Of a stretch of 37,221 nucleotides of DNA, positions 33,367 to 37,221 are shown in pieces. Within the stretch, counting starts at the first letter, position 1, and every line of letters begins with the position of its first letter. Both the position numbers and the translations under genes were made by a program. The DNA is taken from assembly GCA_020532515.1 (NCBI GenBank), contig JAJBAY010000009.1, positions 1 to 37,221 of the forward strand, read 5' to 3'. The notes beneath the pieces are model-generated. The model was not told where the DNA came from and ran no database searches. It saw nothing but the letters and a program-made list of their open reading frames with translations. Source of the DNA: Candidatus Cloacimonadota bacterium. GTDB taxonomy: Bacteria > Cloacimonadota > Cloacimonadia > Cloacimonadales > Cloacimonadaceae.

Positions 33367-36300
33367 ATGATTCGCTATATACCAGAGTTCATTTTACAGA
33401 TGCAAGCCCAGCAAAAGCTCTCAGGCGGCTTCAAGGGCTTCGCCTTACTTATTGATATTGCTGATTTTACCCCCATCAGTACAGAGTTTCAAAAGTACGG
33501 CAAACAGGGCGCCGAAGAGCTGAGCATATTCCTGGACTTCGTGTTTAAAGAGCCGATCCGGCTTGTGGAGTGCTACGGCGGCTTTGTGACGCTCTTTGCG
33601 GGAGATGCTTTCTGTGCCGTTTTCCCTGATGGCAACGAGGCAGACAGTGACCAGAATAGAGCTCTTGAGGCCGGGCTTGAGATCATCAGGTTTTTCCGGG
33701 ATCAGGGCGATTACCATTGCTCCAGCGGTGATTTTGCGCTTACTGTAAGGCAAACCGTTAGTTATGCTGAGATCTTCTGGCAGATCTATGCCAATGACCT
33801 GCAAAACGAATACGTGTTCTATGGCCAGCCGCTAAAAGCCCTGGCGGAGCTCTCCGAACTAAAGCAGGAGATCATCTTTTCTGCTGAGGCAGTAGCAGAA
33901 ATTGATGCCGACATTTTTATCCCCAGCCAGCCCCAGGGCTTTGTTCTGGCTGCAAGTTTTATAGAGGATAGACTAAAGCGCCCTGTGCATTGTTCCTCTG
34001 GTAAGCGGCCCGATAACGGCCAAGACCATCTTCCTGCCCTCGCCCTTTTCCTCAATCCCAAATACCACAGCGAGACCTTCCAGCCCGAAATTCGCTCGGC
34101 TGCTTTTTGCTTTGTCAATCTGGAAGGCATCCCCACTGCAGAAAGAGAGGCGGCAGTCACCCTTTTACAGATTTTGGCTGATAAATATGGCGGCTTCATC
34201 AATAAATATGATGCCACGGACAAAGGACTCCTGGCGCTGATCCTCTTTGGCATACCCCGTAGCGAGGATCGCACTCTGGAACGCATCTGCAATTTTGCCC
34301 TGGAAACAGTGGAGGATATTCCAGAGCTTGCGCTGGGCCTCAGTTGCGGCTCTGTGATCGCCGCTTATACCGGCAGTGGCAAGGTGCGTGAATATACCGC
34401 TTTGGGCTCACCGGTTAATCTGGCCTCACGCCTCATGAGCAAAGCCAGACCTGGCGAGGTTTTGGCAGATTCTTATCTCTGGCAGGAGCTGCATTCCGCC
34501 TTTGATTTTGCCTATCTGGGCTCCCTGAATCTGAAGGGAATAGCTGAGCCCATCCGCTATTACCGGCTCAAACGCCCCGTTCAAATCCAGACGCATGAAG
34601 CCAGTCCTTTTGTGGGCAGGGAAGCTGAAATTGCAGTGATAAGAGCTCAGATCGATCAGGTTTTGGCCTCCCCAGAGAACGTGATTATCTATGTCAATGG
34701 CGATGCCGGCATCGGCAAGAGCCGTTTGGTATCTGAAGCCTTGGCTCCCTATGGCAATCCGGGTTCTCAGTCAGGCCAGGCTTGCTACAAGTATCAGCTC
34801 AATTGCGATCTTATCCTCAAAAAGTCACTGGAGGCCGTTAAGCAGATTGTCCGGGCTCATTTCTATTACAATCCGGTCTTGCCCCGGGAGGCCGGAATCG
34901 CGATGTTCCGCGCGCTATGGAGCCAGATTTCTCCGCAAGATACTGAAATGCAGCGCATCGAATCCATCCTGGCCTCGCTGCTAAGCTATGGATGGGAAGG
35001 ATCTATCTGGAGCAAGTTACCAGCCGAAGAAAGACCTGTTCAACTTAAGTCAGCCTGGGTCTATTTTATCCGCAAACTCCTGCAAATTAAGCCAGTTTTG
35101 ATCCATCTGGATGATGGCCAATGGCTGGATGAGCAAAGCCGGGAATACTTTCAGGCCCTCAGTGCTGCAGAAATCAGCCCGCTAATTATTGTCTGCCCCT
35201 GCCGTTATCAGAACGATGGCAGCAAGGTGGAGCTGTGTCTTCCCAGGCACCAGCGCCATGATCTGGATCTGGATTCCCTGGATGCTGATGGCAGCCACGC
35301 ACTCACAAAAGGCATCATGCGCCTGTCCGAAGTTCCGGAAGCAACCAACGAACTGATCTTTGCCCGCTCCATGGGCAATCCCCTTTTTATCGAACAATTG
35401 GCCTTCTATCTTTTGGAGACAGGCAGCGTAAACGACAAAGGCGAAATCGTCAAAGAGCTGGGCCACATCAGCACCTTCAGCATCAGCGATATCATCAGCA
35501 GCCGCATCGACCGCCTCAGCCAAAGCGTTAAGGACTGCCTCTATGGCGCCTGCGTCCTGGGCCTGGAATTTGATGTGAGCATCCTCTCCCAAATGCTTGC
35601 TGCCGATTTGAAAGCTGAACTCGAAATTGGCAAGGATAACCTGATCTGGAAGGAAATGCACGAACTGCGCTATATCTTTAGCCACATCCTGATCAAAGAC
35701 ATCAGCTATCAAAGCCTGCTGAGCACCAGGCTGAAGCATCTGCACCAGTGTGCAGGGGAAGCCATGGAGATAGTCTATCAGGATCGTCTGCAGGAGAATG
35801 CGCAGGAGATTGCCCTGCATTTTGACCGGGCTGGGCTCAAGGAAAAAGCCGCATCCTATTATGATCAAGCCGGATGTTGGTTCTATGCTAAATATGACTT
35901 CTCCCAAGCCTCTCACTATCTGGGCAAAGCGCTTCAGATCAGAGAGAGCGTCCTGGGTGCTGGACATCCGGATACGGCAGATTCGCTACACAATCTGGCG
36001 AACCTGTATCAAGCTCAAGGCCAGTATGCTAAAGCAGAACCCTTGTATTTGCAGGCACTTCAGATCAGAGAGCTGGTTCTGGGCAGAGAGCATGCAGACA
36101 CGGCGACCACTCTAAACAATCTGGCCGTATTTTATCAAGCTCAAGGCCGGTACGATAAGGCCGAGCCTCTGCATCTGCGCGCGCTCAAAATCAAGGAGCA
36201 GATCCTGGGTGCAGAGCATCCTAATACGGCATATTCGCTGGGAAATCTGGCAAATCTGTACTGGGCTCAAGGCCGGTATGCTGAAGCTGAGCCCTTGCTG

Positions 36301-36951
36301 CTACAGGCACATCAGATCATGGAGCAGGCCTTGGGTACAGAGCATCGTGATACGGCAGTTTCATTGCACCATCTGGCAGATTTGTACAAAGCTCAAAACA
36401 AATACGCCCAGGCTGAACCCTTATATTTGCAGGCGCTACAGATCACCCAGCAGACTTTGGGGGCAGAGCATCCCGATTTGGCAACTACGCTGAACAATCT
36501 GGCGCATTTGTATAAGGCCCAGGGCAAGTATAGTGAGGCCGAACCCATATATCTGCAGGCACTTAAGATCAACGAACAGATCCTGGGTGCTCAGCATCCC
36601 GATACCGCAACTTCCTTGGGGAATTTGGCTGGCCTGTACTACGCTCAAGGGCATTATGCCCAGGCCGAACCCTTGTCTTTGCGTTCGCTGCAGATCAGGG
36701 AGGATGTCTTGGGTGACGGCTACCTGGAAACGGCAATTTCGCTGAATAATCTGGCCACCGTCTATAAGGCACAAGGCAAGTATGCTGAAACCGAACCCTT
36801 GTTTCTAAGGGCTTTACAGATCTGTGATACCTTGCTGGGTCCCCAGCATCCCAATACGATCATCACCCTCAATAATCTAATAGATATCTATGAGAAGATG
36901 GGGAATTCTGAGCAAGCCACTTACTACAAAGCTATGTTAACCAAGGAGTAA
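33367..36951 (+). CDS. soluble-adenylyl-cyclase-like protein: two class III cyclase domains, P-loop ATPase, TPR array
   Basis: The 1194-residue protein has no signal or membrane segment. Domain C1 (about 22-185) has both metal aspartates, D30 (LLIDIADFT) and D80 (LFAGDAF). Domain C2 (about 235-400) has Asn at the first metal site (CFVNLEG) but keeps the transition-state pair N351 and R355 and Thr344 in REYTALGSPVNLASR. This is the split of roles seen in soluble adenylyl cyclase. Leu76 replaces the purine-contacting Lys expected before FAGD. An AAA/NACHT-like ATPase follows (Walker A GDAGIGKS 445-452; Walker B ending D582-D583), then seven and a half 42-residue TPRs (867-1194). Likely a signalling protein in the cytoplasm; activity is uncertain because of Leu76. 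It is divergently transcribed from der. Confidence 0.9.
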   Translation: MIRYIPEFILQMQAQQKLSGGFKGFALLIDIADFTPISTEFQKYGKQGAEELSIFLDFVFKEPIRLVECYGGFVTLFAGDAFCAVFPDGNEADSDQNRALEAGLEIIRFFRDQGDYHCSSGDFALTVRQTVSYAEIFWQIYANDLQNEYVFYGQPLKALAELSELKQEIIFSAEAVAEIDADIFIPSQPQGFVLAASFIEDRLKRPVHCSSGKRPDNGQDHLPALALFLNPKYHSETFQPEIRSAAFCFVNLEGIPTAEREAAVTLLQILADKYGGFINKYDATDKGLLALILFGIPRSEDRTLERICNFALETVEDIPELALGLSCGSVIAAYTGSGKVREYTALGSPVNLASRLMSKARPGEVLADSYLWQELHSAFDFAYLGSLNLKGIAEPIRYYRLKRPVQIQTHEASPFVGREAEIAVIRAQIDQVLASPENVIIYVNGDAGIGKSRLVSEALAPYGNPGSQSGQACYKYQLNCDLILKKSLEAVKQIVRAHFYYNPVLPREAGIAMFRALWSQISPQDTEMQRIESILASLLSYGWEGSIWSKLPAEERPVQLKSAWVYFIRKLLQIKPVLIHLDDGQWLDEQSREYFQALSAAEISPLIIVCPCRYQNDGSKVELCLPRHQRHDLDLDSLDADGSHALTKGIMRLSEVPEATNELIFARSMGNPLFIEQLAFYLLETGSVNDKGEIVKELGHISTFSISDIISSRIDRLSQSVKDCLYGACVLGLEFDVSILSQMLAADLKAELEIGKDNLIWKEMHELRYIFSHILIKDISYQSLLSTRLKHLHQCAGEAMEIVYQDRLQENAQEIALHFDRAGLKEKAASYYDQAGCWFYAKYDFSQASHYLGKALQIRESVLGAGHPDTADSLHNLANLYQAQGQYAKAEPLYLQALQIRELVLGREHADTATTLNNLAVFYQAQGRYDKAEPLHLRALKIKEQILGAEHPNTAYSLGNLANLYWAQGRYAEAEPLLLQAHQIMEQALGTEHRDTAVSLHHLADLYKAQNKYAQAEPLYLQALQITQQTLGAEHPDLATTLNNLAHLYKAQGKYSEAEPIYLQALKINEQILGAQHPDTATSLGNLAGLYYAQGHYAQAEPLSLRSLQIREDVLGDGYLETAISLNNLATVYKAQGKYAETEPLFLRALQICDTLLGPQHPNTIITLNNLIDIYEKMGNSEQATYYKAMLTKE
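35965..36942 (+). repeat. 126-bp in-frame tandem repeat encoding TPRs
   Basis: Seven full 126-bp units and one partial encode 42-residue kinesin-light-chain-type TPRs with consensus HPDTA.SL.NLA.LY.AQG, followed by YA.AEPLYLQAL.I.E..LG. The DNA is also similar between units (for example GCTCAAGGCC.GTATG), so the array probably grew by recent duplication. Confidence 0.9.
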
Positions 36952-36953
36952 CC

Positions 36954-37012
36954 CGTAGCACCTGCTTCAGCCGGTGCGTGAAAGCAAACGCTGTATGAAA
37001 GCCCTGCTTTCA
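36954..37012. repeat. palindromic elements after the cyclase-like gene
   Basis: CGTAGCACC...GGTGCG (36954-36978) has the same CGTAG-arm-arm-CG design as the elements at 32837 and 33015. TGAAAGC-cct-GCTTTCA (36996-37012) is a perfect 7-bp stem that could serve as a weak terminator but lacks a T-tract. Nothing else is seen between 37013 and 37140. Confidence 0.55.
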
Positions 37013-37140
37013 GATGGCAATCCCACAACAAATACCCCAAGGAGTGCCGTAGGCACGTAATTTCAGATAGAACACGTTGCAACCTCCACAGCCTAAGTCC
37101 TGTTGTTACTCTATTAATTGTCAAGTAAATTCTTCTTGCC

Positions 37141-37221
37141 ATGATGCAAAAACTGGTTATCATGGTTTTGGAAGAAAATCGGAAGGAGCAGCTGGTTGCC
37201 TGCATAAACCTCGAGTTTGTA
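37141..37221 (+). CDS. possible start of a gene cut by the window edge
   Basis: Two adjacent ATGs (37141, 37144) open a frame of 27 codons that runs off the window (MMQKLVIMVLEENRKEQ...). The start resembles the beta strand that opens small PII-like proteins, but 27 codons are too few to call. No good Shine-Dalgarno precedes it. Confidence 0.25.
   Translation, partial: MMQKLVIMVLEENRKEQLVACINLEFV

Overview
The window is gene-dense bacterial chromosome. Genes for heptose activation (hldE kinase and adenylyltransferase), a lipoprotein, a RseC-like protein and a C-terminal processing protease point to a Gram-negative, LPS-bearing cell. The combination of protein types and the short dispersed 'CGTAGTGGCGGAC...' palindromes makes me think of the FCB side of the tree, possibly Cloacimonadota. 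That placement is inference; no rRNA or other direct taxonomic marker is present.

Layout, left to right. Positions 1-895 hold a 33-bp tandem repeat cut by the window edge, a small unrecognised membrane protein and a long hairpin. 896-3771 (+) is asparagine synthetase followed by a two-domain LEA2-type lipoprotein. 3859-6212 (+) is the classical rpsP-khpA-rimM-trmD-rplS translation cluster, with a terminator-like hairpin and a structured leader between trmD and rplS. 6287-7149 (+) is ogt-acpS. 7212-12016 (+) is adk, a KtrB/KtrA potassium uptake pair, a membrane PAS-like sensor without an output domain, and an RluD-type pseudouridine synthase. 12010-14604 (+) is ribBA, a TPM-domain protein with a glycine-rich tail, and an unassigned membrane protein. 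A group II intron (about 14685-16554) with its reverse transcriptase directly abuts a perfect 25-bp-arm hairpin. 16855-18389 (+) is a GNAT acetyltransferase and an alanine/ornithine racemase-family PLP enzyme.

The minus strand from 32751 back to 18463 is one run of sixteen tightly packed or overlapping genes: der-plsY-purF-hldE1-hldE2-rseC-folB-folK/glmU-HIT-lytR_C-rsfS-argS-rimI-nadB-tmk-prc. The order mixes ribosome assembly, phospholipid, purine, LPS-heptose, folate, cell-wall precursor, NAD and tRNA functions. Two members are odd. tmk carries a one-base frameshift near its 3' end, and folK runs in frame into a short glmU that also has its own internal Shine-Dalgarno.

Divergent from der, across a repeat-rich 600-bp gap, lies the most distinctive gene: a 1194-residue protein with two class III cyclase domains, a P-loop ATPase and a C-terminal array of 42-residue TPRs. 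This is the same domain order as animal soluble adenylyl cyclase, but the position that normally holds the purine-contacting lysine is leucine. The window ends in a repeat-containing stretch and the possible first codons of another gene.
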